Assembly: GCF_034259205.1 (NCBI RefSeq)
Contig: NZ_CP139487.1
Span: 3,162,001 to 3,226,000, forward strand
Direction of reading: 5' to 3'
DNA: 64,000 nucleotides
DNA from: Peredibacter starrii
GTDB taxonomy: Bacteria; Bdellovibrionota; Bacteriovoracia; Bacteriovoracales; Bacteriovoracaceae
Below the pieces are notes generated by a model. That model was not told the DNA's origin. It searched no databases and saw nothing but the letters and a program-made list of their open reading frames with translations. Shown piece by piece: positions 42,874-51,427 of this stretch. The stretch's first letter is position 1; each line of letters begins with the position of its first letter. The position numbers were made by a program, and so were the translations under genes.

Positions 42874-43203
42874 TTAACTCAGTTTGATGACTCTTCGGAT
42901 TTCGACATCATTGGGAAACTTCAGATGCAGAAGCATTAGCTTCTCACGACCGCGGCCAATGGAGGTTTTCATCTTCTGGATAGTAAAGCCCTGATCTTCC
43001 TTGAGCTTATTGATAATACTCGTGAGTTGACCCTCGGTGCCCTCGAAATAGAGCGAATGAATTTTATTGGTTAAATACTGGAAGAAGATCTCACTGTCGT
43101 CCTGGCTTAGAGGAATAATACAGGTTCCCACGCGAGGATTTACCACCTTCAATGTTGGGCGCTTCACTAGTGAGTATCGCTCAAGGAGCTTCATCCATCT
43201 CAT
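42874..43203 (-). CDS. Small cytoplasmic protein of unknown function
   Basis: A 109-residue basic protein with GAGG eight bases before the ATG. It has no signal peptide and no membrane segment. The centre reads as alternating strands and one helix ('EGQLTSIINKLKEDQGFTIQ'), suggesting a small alpha/beta fold. It is monocistronic with its own terminator. I do not recognise the family. Confidence 0.6.
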   Translation of the reverse strand: MRWMKLLERYSLVKRPTLKVVNPRVGTCIIPLSQDDSEIFFQYLTNKIHSLYFEGTEGQLTSIINKLKEDQGFTIQKMKTSIGRGREKLMLLHLKFPNDVEIRRVIKLS

Positions 43204-43210
43204 AACTTCA

Positions 43211-43256
43211 TCCTCTAAACTTTATAGAAGCTTAATAAAGTAGCTTTGAGTTTTTT
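43211..43256. repeat. Direct repeat, copy A (upstream of the small-protein gene)
   Basis: The first 46 bases match copy B (43351-43396) at 39 positions, including CTTTATA-AAGCTTAA and CTTTGAGTTTTTT. Similarity fades after that. Copy A keeps a promoter-like TTGAGT and TGTAAA pair. Confidence 0.75.
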
Positions 43257-43350
43257 TCCAGAGCGTATGTAAACTCTTCATCCAGATTAATAACCGTTAA
43301 GCTCTTTCCCTTGGAACTGGAATAAAGACCCATTTATCTCACGTACTTAA

Positions 43351-43396
43351 TCCTGTGAACTTTATACAAGCTTAACAAGGTTTCTTTGAGTTTTTT
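43351..43396. repeat. Direct repeat, copy B (upstream of ppx)
   Basis: This copy lies 140 bases after copy A in the same orientation and runs into the ppx promoter. Confidence 0.75.
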
Positions 43397-43413
43397 CTGG
43401 GAGTGTGTACTAT
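43386..43413 (+). promoter_or_regulatory. Promoter of ppx, possibly giving a leaderless message
   Basis: TTGAGT, a 16-base spacer and TACTAT place the transcription start within about three bases of the ppx ATG. No ribosome site precedes that ATG. Confidence 0.45.
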
Positions 43414-43421
43414 TAGCTTGT

Positions 43422-44369
43422 ATGCCAAGCTACTTAAACAAAGTCCTGAACCAGGAAACCATTGCGGCCATCGACCTGGGCTCTAACGCCCTCCGGGCGA
43501 TTATCGTCCGTAAAAATGGAAGTGCGGTTGAGGTCATCAAAAACTTTCGTGAACCTCTTCGCCTAGGCGAGGATGTTTTTAACACTGGTTTTATCTCTCC
43601 TGCCAAAATGGAACTGACTGAAGAGGCCTTCATTAAGCTCTTCCATGTCTTCGCTGAATATAATGTGACTGATACTCGTGCGATGGCGACATCTGCCATG
43701 AGAGACTCAAGTAATGGTCCTGCTCTGGCAGAAAGGATTGCTCATACCACCGGAATTGAAATTCAAACCATTCGTGGTAACGAAGAAGCGCGTCTCATCT
43801 TCGAGGCGGTCAGAGGTCAAGTTAACCTCAAAAAGAAGACCGCGGTCCTGATGGACATTGGCGGCGGAAGTACAGAACTCATTATCGTAAAGAATGAAGA
43901 AGTTGTAGCAGTAGAAAGTTTTAATGTCGGAACGGTCCGCCTCCTTCGCTACAACCAGGAAGACCTGGAAGAAGTCATCGCTGAGCAAATGGATAAAATG
44001 CTCGCCTTTATCGCCACTCATTTAAAAAATAAAAAACCAAATCTCTTTATAGGTACTGGCGGAAACCTTCGTCGAATTGGAAAAATCAGAAAGAAGATAT
44101 TGGGTAAATCCACTTCTCAACTTGCTCTCTTCTCTGAGATTTCTCACATGGAAGAGGCCATCCTCTCTATGAGTTATGTGGATCGTATTCGTCGACTTGA
44201 GCTGGATCAAAACCGCGCGGATGTGATCTTGCCGGCAATCATGCTCACTCATCACTTAATGGAAAAATTGAAACTAAAAGAAATTCATCTTCCGAAAGTG
44301 GGACTAAAAGAAGGCATCATTCTCTCGATGCTTCCAAAAGCACCCAAGAAATTTATCCTGAAAGATTAA
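43422..44369 (+). CDS. Exopolyphosphatase / guanosine pentaphosphatase family protein
   Basis: With the ATG starting MPSYLNKV the product has 315 residues, the length of short Ppx/GppA proteins. The ASKHA-fold motifs are clear: 'TIAAIDLGSNALRAIIVRKN', 'LMDIGGGSTELIIVKNEEVV' and 'LFIGTGGNLRRIG'. It removes terminal phosphate from polyphosphate, or 5'-phosphate from pppGpp. It is convergent with sixA-ppk, so synthesis and breakdown genes lie side by side. Choice of Ppx or GppA cannot be made from sequence alone. Confidence 0.92.
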   Translation: MPSYLNKVLNQETIAAIDLGSNALRAIIVRKNGSAVEVIKNFREPLRLGEDVFNTGFISPAKMELTEEAFIKLFHVFAEYNVTDTRAMATSAMRDSSNGPALAERIAHTTGIEIQTIRGNEEARLIFEAVRGQVNLKKKTAVLMDIGGGSTELIIVKNEEVVAVESFNVGTVRLLRYNQEDLEEVIAEQMDKMLAFIATHLKNKKPNLFIGTGGNLRRIGKIRKKILGKSTSQLALFSEISHMEEAILSMSYVDRIRRLELDQNRADVILPAIMLTHHLMEKLKLKEIHLPKVGLKEGIILSMLPKAPKKFILKD

Positions 44370-44860
44370 TCGGTAATGGTTCTCAAAAACTTTGGGCTAA
44401 CGAGAAGTTCCATTGTGAACCCCTTCCACATGCCACCTTCTAGAACACAAATCCCGCCCTTCTTAATCGTCATGAATTCATGCTCTGGATGAAGTGCGAG
44501 AAGTGCTGCAATTACCTTTGTGATGTGCGGGTCATGTCCCACAAAAACGTAAGTACCATCAGTTGGAAGAAACGAGATGTACTCAACTAAATGTCGAGGG
44601 TCATCCAGAATATCAAGATCGGCCATCATCTCCAGATCAGAGTCCTGATAATAACTCCAGAAAAGCTCCGCCGTCTGAATCGCTCGTGCCAGAGGTGACG
44701 AGAAAATCACATCGATATTCGATTCAACTTTTCTAAATTGCTTAAAGGTCTGATGCAGACGCTTAATTCCTTCCGCAGTCAGTTCACGCTCAAAATCCGC
44801 GTCCTGATCAAAAGAGAAATGACCTTCGGCCAGACCGTGGCGAAGAAAAATCAGTCTCAT
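44366..44860 (-). CDS. sixA: SixA-like phosphohistidine phosphatase
   Basis: A 164-residue histidine phosphatase with RHG near the start (MRLIFLRHGLAEG), a second catalytic Arg in 'IFSSPLARAIQTAELF' and His in 'VFVGHDPHITKVIAALL'. The short size and lack of a large insert fit SixA, which removes phosphate from histidine residues of proteins. It overlaps the ppk stop by four bases (ATGA) and so is made together with Ppk1, itself a phosphohistidine enzyme. Whether it acts on Ppk1 is an inference worth testing. Confidence 0.88.
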   Translation of the reverse strand: MRLIFLRHGLAEGHFSFDQDADFERELTAEGIKRLHQTFKQFRKVESNIDVIFSSPLARAIQTAELFWSYYQDSDLEMMADLDILDDPRHLVEYISFLPTDGTYVFVGHDPHITKVIAALLALHPEHEFMTIKKGGICVLEGGMWKGFTMELLVSPKFLRTITD

Positions 44861-46983
44861 GTGAGGGCCTTTTCACGTTGAATGGTTTTATTCATGAGAA
44901 GAGTATGCGTTCCACGCTCGTCTTCCCCGTCCTGAGGCGTCTTCTGAGAATAAGTTCCATCCGGATTTAAGATCCACGCCTGACGGTTGTCATTCAGCAT
45001 GATGTCTACAAACTCCCAAAGCTTGTCCTTAAGTCTTGATTCATAGATTGGCGCAATCAACTCCACGCGATTGTGAAGGTTACGGTGCATCCAATCCGCC
45101 GAGCCAATAAAGAACTCACCATCTTGATAGTTCTCTGAGCCATTGGCGAAATAGAAAACACGCGAGTGCTCCAGGAAGCGGCCAATGATAGAAATCACTT
45201 TGATGTTATCAGAAAGTCCAGGTTGACCCGGACGAAGACAACAGAAGCCGCGAACGATAAGAGTGATGTCCACTCCCATCTGGCTTGCTTCATAGAGGGC
45301 CTCAGTAATAACTTCGTCCTCCATTGAATTCATCTTAGCGATGATGCGAGCTGGTTTCCCTGCCTTCTTATTTTTAATTTCCTGTTGGATCTTATTCATG
45401 AAAGTCGACTTCATGTTAATCGGAGCAACCAGGATCTCTTGGTAATCAGTCTTTAGAGAACTACCAGTTAGATAGTTGAATACTTCAACCACTTCATCAC
45501 AGATTTTCTTATTACATGTCAGAAGACCCAAGTCCGTATAAAGGTTTGAAGTCTGAGAGTGGTAGTTACCGGTACCAATGTGAGCATAACTCATGATCTC
45601 GCCATCATGTTCCTGACGGATAATGAGAGCGGTCTTAGTATGGGTCTTAAGTCCCAGTACTCCATACACCACATGAACCCCGGCATCTTCAAGCTTCTGG
45701 GCCCAAACGATGTTTCGTTGTTCATCAAAGCGCGCTTTAAGTTCCACCAGACATACCACCTGCTTCCCCTTCTCAGCTGCCTTAATCAGCGAGCGGATAA
45801 ATGGTGAGTTATCTCCAGTACGATAAAGAGTCATCTTGATAGTAAGAACATTTGGATCATCGGCCGCATTGGCGATGAATTTCTCCACTGTTCCTGAGAA
45901 GCTCTCATATGGGTGATGAAGAAGAACGTCACCCTGACGAATTAAACTGAAGAAGTTGTTATTCTCAAAGAATGCCTTCGGAATAATCGGGGCCCAAGGT
46001 TTGAACTTAAGTTCAGGCAGATCCAGATCCACAATTGATTTCAAAATCATGAAATCAATTGGGAAGTCCATGAGATAAATATCTTCATCCACAATCTCTA
46101 ACGAATCTTTCAGGAAGCTCGTCATACTCGGATCAGTGTCTTTGTGAATTTCCAAACGCACGCAATCCGCGAGACGTCTTTCTTTAATTCCCTCTTCCAC
46201 CAGGATCAGTAGATCTTGTGCTTCATCTTCACGGTGATCAACATCAGCGTTACGAGAAACTCGGAACGGAACTGTTTGTTGAATCTCCATGCCGGGATAA
46301 AGCATATGAAGATTTGATCTCACTAGCGTAACTGTTGTAACGAAACGAAACTTCTTGTCCCCTTCCTGACGAGGAAGTTGAATGAGTCCTGGAATCACTT
46401 CCGGAATCTTCACACGAGAGAAAAGCACAGTTTCTGTTTGAGGATTTCTAAGAATCATCCCCAATGAATAAGATAGGTTTGAAATAAATGGAAACGGGTG
46501 ACCAGGATCCACTGAAAGCGGAGTCAGAACCGGAAACATCTTTCGTCTGAAATATCCGTTAAGATAATCCTGATCTTCAGTCCCTAAATCATCAAAGTCG
46601 TAAATGTAAATGTCATGACGTTGAAGTTCTCCCACGAGACCCACATAAATCCCACGCTGACGTTCCAGGTCTTCATTAATGTGACGGCGAATATTGGCCA
46701 GTTGCTCTTCAGCGGTTTGACCATCAACTGATCTATGAGTAAAGCCAGAAGAGATTTGGTGCTTTAAGTAGCCCACACGCTTCATCACGAACTCATCTAA
46801 GTTGGATGAAAAAATAATAAGAAAACGAAGACGCTCGAGTAGCGGGTTTCTTTTATCAGCGGCCTCGGCCAATACGCGACGATTGAAGTGAAGCCATGAG
46901 ATATCACGGTTCAAGAAGTGCGTAGGATCAACATTGAAGTTGATCTTTTTTGGTTGGCGAGCGGCACTCCGGCGTTTACGCAT
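44857..46983 (-). CDS. ppk1: Polyphosphate kinase 1
   Basis: A 708-residue enzyme with all Ppk1 blocks: 'FLNRDISWLHFNRRVLAEA' (N domain), 'DGHFPF'-like PGHPFPFISNLS, the autophosphorylated His448 in 'LGLKTHTKTALIIRQE', 'YAHIGTGNYHSQTSNLYTDL' and the C-terminal 'FIGSADWMHRNLHNRVE'. It makes polyphosphate from ATP, reversibly, at the membrane or in the cytoplasm. sixA follows in the same operon. The N-terminal Arg-rich extension (MRKRRSAARQPKK) is short and may be mild basic decoration. Confidence 0.97.
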   Translation of the reverse strand: MRKRRSAARQPKKINFNVDPTHFLNRDISWLHFNRRVLAEAADKRNPLLERLRFLIIFSSNLDEFVMKRVGYLKHQISSGFTHRSVDGQTAEEQLANIRRHINEDLERQRGIYVGLVGELQRHDIYIYDFDDLGTEDQDYLNGYFRRKMFPVLTPLSVDPGHPFPFISNLSYSLGMILRNPQTETVLFSRVKIPEVIPGLIQLPRQEGDKKFRFVTTVTLVRSNLHMLYPGMEIQQTVPFRVSRNADVDHREDEAQDLLILVEEGIKERRLADCVRLEIHKDTDPSMTSFLKDSLEIVDEDIYLMDFPIDFMILKSIVDLDLPELKFKPWAPIIPKAFFENNNFFSLIRQGDVLLHHPYESFSGTVEKFIANAADDPNVLTIKMTLYRTGDNSPFIRSLIKAAEKGKQVVCLVELKARFDEQRNIVWAQKLEDAGVHVVYGVLGLKTHTKTALIIRQEHDGEIMSYAHIGTGNYHSQTSNLYTDLGLLTCNKKICDEVVEVFNYLTGSSLKTDYQEILVAPINMKSTFMNKIQQEIKNKKAGKPARIIAKMNSMEDEVITEALYEASQMGVDITLIVRGFCCLRPGQPGLSDNIKVISIIGRFLEHSRVFYFANGSENYQDGEFFIGSADWMHRNLHNRVELIAPIYESRLKDKLWEFVDIMLNDNRQAWILNPDGTYSQKTPQDGEDERGTHTLLMNKTIQREKALT

Positions 46984-47153
46984 AATTCTTCCAGTGTCTA
47001 AAGTTTAGGCAGTTTCCAGAACCAGTGTGAAAGTCTTAGTCGGTTCCCTCTTCTAATTTTCGAGGATAAAGGCACCCTTTGCAAGGGAATAACCCTCCGA
47101 AATTAGGGCATTTTTTGCCCTTTTGGGTCAATCCCTCCTCCCTTTACGCTCCT

Positions 47154-47169
47154 TGGCACAGAACTTGGA
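47154..47169 (+). promoter_or_regulatory. Possible sigma-54-type promoter of the Lys/Glu-rich protein gene
   Basis: TGGCAC-N5-TTGGA resembles the -24/-12 element with correct GG spacing, but the -12 pair is GG in place of GC. The predicted leader before the ATG is about 25 bases. Confidence 0.3.
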
Positions 47170-47205
47170 GTATCAGGGGTAGATCAATAACTCTGAGGGG
47201 GGTTT

Positions 47206-48345
47206 ATGAAACACATTATTCGTTATTCAATGGCAGTTTTGCCGCTTTTATCATTACTCGCAATGTCTCCATCTGATATCCAGGTGAAGACTCAATCAAA
47301 TTACAGAAGCATTGCTTCAGCTCTACCTGAAGGCAAAACTTTTGAAAAAGAACTTCCTAAATTAGGACATCATCCAATTCCTAAACATATGCTTGAAGGT
47401 GGACCAAAAGAGGTCAAACCCGAAGATAAAAAAGAAGATAAGCCAGTGGTGGCCGAAGAGATAAAAGACGAAGTGAAACCGGAAGACAAAAAAGAAGAGA
47501 AACCGGTTGTTGCTGAAGAAAAGAAAGAAGACAAAAAACCAGAAGACGTAAAACCTGAAGACAAGAAGGAAGAAAAGCCTGTTGTCGCTGATTGCGAAGA
47601 GAAAAAACCAGAAGATAAAAAAGAGGATAAAACAATTGAACATCCTCTAATCAAGCAAGCTCTAGAGGAAGGTGAAAAGGCCGCGGTCGCTGCTTGTAAG
47701 CCAAAAGAAGAGAAAAAGCCTGAAGAGAAGAAAGAAGAAACCAAGAAAGAAGAACAAATCGTTGTAAAAGACGAGAAGAAACCAGAAGACAAAAAAGAAG
47801 AGAAGAAAGAAGTTTGTGAGCAGGACGAGAAAGTTCAGGCCCTGACTAAACAAGTGGAACAACTTCTCGCTGATCAAAGACAGATCATGCTTACTATGAT
47901 GAGCATGACTCAAGGTATGATGACGATGATTCAGAATCAACAGAATCAAAATCCTTGGGCACCTTATATGAACTCAATGGGTATGCAGTCACCTTACCAA
48001 TATCAGTCTCCAGTGACTGCTGGTAACTGGGTATACTACCCACAAGGTTTCCAACCGAACCAGATCAACATCTTTGCTCAGCCGCAAATGCAAGCTCAGC
48101 AACCGATGATGCAACAACAAGGTGGAGTTTTCCCGGACCAGATGCACATGCAACAATCAAGCTGGGGACTACAACCACAGCAATATAACTTCGGTCAGGC
48201 ACAGCCAATGCAACCGCAACAGGCGATGATGCCACAGCAAATGCAAGCTCAACCTATGCAACCGGTGCAAGGAACTTTCGGAGCAACTAACGGCGCAATG
48301 GGATTCAATATGTCGCCAGGCACTCCGGTATCAAGCATGTTCTAA
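47206..48345 (+). CDS. Low-complexity exported Lys/Glu/Pro- and Gln/Met-rich protein
   Basis: A 379-residue protein. The first 22 residues form a signal peptide or anchor. Residues about 65-205 consist of repeated acidic/basic blocks of the type KPEDKKEEKPVVAEE, interrupted by a few cysteines. A coiled coil (about 208-240, 'KVQALTKQVEQLLADQRQIM') follows, and the last 130 residues are rich in Gln, Met, Pro and Tyr. The composition is that of an extended, intrinsically disordered envelope protein. The upstream region has a hairpin and a sigma-54-like element. No family can be assigned. Confidence 0.8.
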   Translation: MKHIIRYSMAVLPLLSLLAMSPSDIQVKTQSNYRSIASALPEGKTFEKELPKLGHHPIPKHMLEGGPKEVKPEDKKEDKPVVAEEIKDEVKPEDKKEEKPVVAEEKKEDKKPEDVKPEDKKEEKPVVADCEEKKPEDKKEDKTIEHPLIKQALEEGEKAAVAACKPKEEKKPEEKKEETKKEEQIVVKDEKKPEDKKEEKKEVCEQDEKVQALTKQVEQLLADQRQIMLTMMSMTQGMMTMIQNQQNQNPWAPYMNSMGMQSPYQYQSPVTAGNWVYYPQGFQPNQINIFAQPQMQAQQPMMQQQGGVFPDQMHMQQSSWGLQPQQYNFGQAQPMQPQQAMMPQQMQAQPMQPVQGTFGATNGAMGFNMSPGTPVSSMF

Positions 48346-48360
48346 ATGTAAGATTATCAA

Positions 48361-48387
48361 GGCCACTCGAAAGGGTGGCCTTTTTTA
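48361..48387 (+). terminator. Terminator of the Lys/Glu-rich protein gene
   Basis: GGCCACTC and GGGTGGCC arms (one G-U pair) with a GAAA-type loop are followed by six T residues. The convergent gene ends within it. Confidence 0.88.
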
Positions 48388-49281
48388 TTTTCCGCTAAAA
48401 AAAGCGTTTCTGATTTTCTGACCGCATTCAACTGATGTTAAGTAGGCCTCGTGATCTGCACTCTTTCTTCCTACTACCCCGTAGAGACCATTTGTCTTAT
48501 CCATCCAAGGATAAAAACCAAACTTACCCGGGCTACTGAAAACACCATCTGATTCCACCCAGTGGCCATAAGAATATTCCCACCCCATCGGAGCAGGACT
48601 AGATACAACTGACAGAGGACATGAACTCTCAGTCGTACAAACAGGATTCACACCAAGGAAATTTGAAAGTTGAAGTTTATTGTTTAAGAGTTTTCTAAGA
48701 AAAAAACCGTAGTCTTGCGCAGTCATTTCCATTCCCCCAGCGGGTTGTGGAGACGAGTAACTGCTTTTGATTCCTAAGGTTGAGTTCACTTCCACAGCAA
48801 GACCTGAACTGGTTAAATCACCCAATCCCATCCCCACGGCAAGCTTCTGCATGTGACCACCGCCATAAGCAAATTTGCCAATGGAAGAAATGGTCTGATC
48901 ATTATTTGAACCTGATTGAAAACATCCATCAACAGTTTGAGAACCAAGACAACTTGTGAACTGATCGTAACCGGTAAGAAAGCGAAGATGATTTTTATCA
49001 CTGACAGTGAGTTGACCAGATCTCTTCTGGGCAACATAAGCGCTGAAAATCCACTTCGAAGCTGAAGCAATTTCTAATTCAGTTTTAGCAGTTGGCGCGC
49101 CAATGCCTGCTGAGCCAGAAACAAGTGCAGAAAGACCATCACCAATTTCCCAATAGAATGGCCTGATCGCAACACAACTAGGATCAGTGTTGGCGATTTT
49201 CTTGGCCGCATTTACTTGTTCAGATAAGGTGGCCCCCACAGCGTTGAAACTCAAAAGGCCCAATAGAAAAAAAGTTTTCAT
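48385..49281 (-). CDS. Exported beta-lactamase-fold serine hydrolase
   Basis: A 298-residue protein with a signal peptide (MKTFFLLGLLSFNAVGA). The SxxK motif of penicillin-recognising enzymes is at Ser73-Ala-Ser-Lys76 ('IASASKWIFSAY'). A tyrosine motif (FAYGGGHM) near 138 may replace the class C YxN. The C-terminal KTG-like motif is not clear; the segment 'GKFGFYPWMDKTNGLYGVVG' corresponds in position. Four to six cysteines suggest disulphides. It may be a peptidase or esterase of the class C type; beta-lactam hydrolysis is not implied. Confidence 0.7.
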   Translation of the reverse strand: MKTFFLLGLLSFNAVGATLSEQVNAAKKIANTDPSCVAIRPFYWEIGDGLSALVSGSAGIGAPTAKTELEIASASKWIFSAYVAQKRSGQLTVSDKNHLRFLTGYDQFTSCLGSQTVDGCFQSGSNNDQTISSIGKFAYGGGHMQKLAVGMGLGDLTSSGLAVEVNSTLGIKSSYSSPQPAGGMEMTAQDYGFFLRKLLNNKLQLSNFLGVNPVCTTESSCPLSVVSSPAPMGWEYSYGHWVESDGVFSSPGKFGFYPWMDKTNGLYGVVGRKSADHEAYLTSVECGQKIRNAFFSGK

Positions 49282-49444
49282 ATATTCACTCGCACAGTAC
49301 TTCCCTAGTGATCCTATCGCAACCTTTGCAAACTTTAATTAGGCATAAGTGACCGGTCCAGTATCCGACCGAAACACTTTTACCTTTAAGAAATAAATTC
49401 CCTACCCGAAGAGACCTTTAGAGCACCCAACCTGCAGGGAAAAT

Positions 49445-49687
49445 ATGAAAGAGCTAAGAGCTAAAACTAAAGAAAAACTACTTATACGTGTCTGCCACTC
49501 ATGCCTCAAGCTAAATGAATCTCATCGTGAGCTTGAACGCTGTCAGCACTGCAGCAAATCTTTCCTACCACTTCGTTATTTCGATAAGATTCACCATGAA
49601 AAAGACGCAAAGTGGGAGAATCACTTCTCAATGAGTGACACTCTTGAGGATGAAGATCTTATCAAAGGACTCTTTGTTTTGTGGTGA
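49445..49687 (+). CDS. Small zinc-ribbon protein, unknown
   Basis: An 80-residue protein with two CxxC pairs (CHSC near 17-20 and CQHC near 33-36), typical of a four-cysteine zinc knuckle. The C-terminal part is acidic. It lies 30 bases before recJ on the same strand and is probably co-transcribed with it. I do not recognise the family; it may be lineage-specific. Confidence 0.7.
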   Translation: MKELRAKTKEKLLIRVCHSCLKLNESHRELERCQHCSKSFLPLRYFDKIHHEKDAKWENHFSMSDTLEDEDLIKGLFVLW

Positions 49688-49717
49688 AAGCGAGAGGCAC
49701 TATGTTAGTTTCAAAGA

Positions 49718-51427
49718 ATGGAATTAACAGCACAGGCCTCTACAGAACTTAACCCAGTTATTGTTCGTCTTTTCAAAAAACGTGGTTTCTCTCCTCTAGA
49801 AGTTCAGGACATGTTGTCCTGGAACTTGAAAGACATCCCAGAACTTACAAACATGATTGATCTTGAGAAGGCCTCTAAGCGCCTGATCCAGGCCATTTCA
49901 GAAAATGAAACCATTGGGATCTATGGTGATTACGATGTAGATGGCACAACTTCATGTGCCCTTCTCTGGCACTTCTTCAAAATGCTGGGAGTGATGGCCG
50001 AAGTTTTCCAGCCAAGCCGATTTGTTGAAGGCTACGGCGTTCATAATTCTTCTATCGATGCAGCAGTTGAAAAGAACGTGAAAGTTCTTATCACCGTAGA
50101 CTGTGGGATCACGAACGTGGCCACCGCCGAATACGCCAAAGGCAAATTAGATCTTATCATCACAGACCACCACCGAGATGCGGCCCCCACAATTCCGGAG
50201 GCCTATGCAGTGGTGAATCCAAGTCGTCGTGATGAACCGGAGAACTCTCCCCTAAAACCTCTGGCAGGTGTGGGTGTGGCCTTTGCTCTTGCTCTTCAAA
50301 TTAAAAATGATCTCGCAAAACAAGGCACCGAAACTCCATCGCTCTACCCACTTCTGCAATTTGTGGCGATCGGAACCATTTCAGATCTTGCTCGTATGAG
50401 CCCGCTAAACTTAAGACTTACTCGTCACGGATTAAAACAAATCCCGACCTCAGGTTACCCGGGAATCAAGGCCTTCTTCCAACCGGAAGAACTTAAAGTG
50501 CCAATGATCGCAAGTGAGAAGATTTCTTTCCACGTGGGCCCGCATATCAACTCTAAGGGACGTCTGGATCACCCGGATCGTGCTCTTAAACTTTTAATTG
50601 CTGATACATTCGCTGAATGTCGTGAGCATTACACTCACCTTGAAGTTGCTAACCGGGATCGTCGTATGATTCAGGCGGAAGTTTTTGATGAGGCCAAACA
50701 GGACGTTATCAAAACTCTTAACGGACAGGATCTTCTGATCAACATCATGTACCAGCCACACTGGCATGAAGGTGTGATTGGAATTGTTGCTTCTAAGCTT
50801 GTTGAGACTTTTGAAGTTCCGGCGATTGTATTCACCAACGCTGAAGAAGAAGGTGTGATTAAAGCAAGCTGCCGCTCGGCGGGTGAGCTAAATATCTTCG
50901 AGCTTCTCGATCAGTGTAAAGACCTCTTCATTAAGTTCGGAGGCCACAAGGCCGCTGCCGGACTATCGATGAAAAAAGAAAACTTTCATGAGTTTAAAAA
51001 GCGCATGAACGAGTTACTAAAACCAATTCCAGCAAGTCTTCGCACGAAAACTAAAACATTCGATGTTGAAGTTGGAATCGAAGAAATTAGCTCTCACCTT
51101 CTGAAAGATCTGGATAAGCTTGAACCATTTGGTCCGGGCCATGAGAAGCCAGTGTTCCGCATGAAGAACGCTGTTATTCAGTCTTACCGAATCATGAAAG
51201 ACGCTCACGTTCGTTGGACCTTCACTGGGAGAAATTCAAAAATTTCAGTTCAGGGAATTAGTTTCAATTATCTTGGTAAGTGGAATGAAATGACTCCAGA
51301 AGAGCTCTTTGAGCTACAGGGTAAGTCAGGTCTAACGGTTCAATTTACTCTTGGGGTTAATCGTTTCAATGGTAATGAAACGATTCAGCTGATGGTTGAG
51401 AAAGTGATGCCGGGGCAGATTAATTAA
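49718..51427 (+). CDS. recJ: Single-stranded-DNA-specific exonuclease RecJ
   Basis: A 569-residue enzyme with the DHH-family motifs in order: 'IGIYGDYDVDGTTSCALLWH' (motif I), 'VLITVDCGIT' (motif II), 'LIITDHHRD' (motif III DHH), 'FVAIGTISDLARM' (motif IV) and the DHHA1 part ('LFIKFGGHKAAAGLSM'). It degrades single-stranded DNA 5' to 3' in recombination and repair. The C-terminal OB-type region is present, so the length is normal. The stop interlocks with that of the convergent membrane protein gene. Confidence 0.97.
   Translation: MELTAQASTELNPVIVRLFKKRGFSPLEVQDMLSWNLKDIPELTNMIDLEKASKRLIQAISENETIGIYGDYDVDGTTSCALLWHFFKMLGVMAEVFQPSRFVEGYGVHNSSIDAAVEKNVKVLITVDCGITNVATAEYAKGKLDLIITDHHRDAAPTIPEAYAVVNPSRRDEPENSPLKPLAGVGVAFALALQIKNDLAKQGTETPSLYPLLQFVAIGTISDLARMSPLNLRLTRHGLKQIPTSGYPGIKAFFQPEELKVPMIASEKISFHVGPHINSKGRLDHPDRALKLLIADTFAECREHYTHLEVANRDRRMIQAEVFDEAKQDVIKTLNGQDLLINIMYQPHWHEGVIGIVASKLVETFEVPAIVFTNAEEEGVIKASCRSAGELNIFELLDQCKDLFIKFGGHKAAAGLSMKKENFHEFKKRMNELLKPIPASLRTKTKTFDVEVGIEEISSHLLKDLDKLEPFGPGHEKPVFRMKNAVIQSYRIMKDAHVRWTFTGRNSKISVQGISFNYLGKWNEMTPEELFELQGKSGLTVQFTLGVNRFNGNETIQLMVEKVMPGQIN

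Noticed and set aside
47079-47276. Open frame across the upstream region of the Lys/Glu-rich gene
   Set aside because: It overlaps the leader hairpin and the start of a better gene and shows no protein features.
47362-47949. Several long open frames antisense to the Lys/Glu-rich protein
   Set aside because: They mirror the biased AAG/GAA codons of the real gene (giving Phe/Leu/Ser-rich products) and have no ribosome sites.
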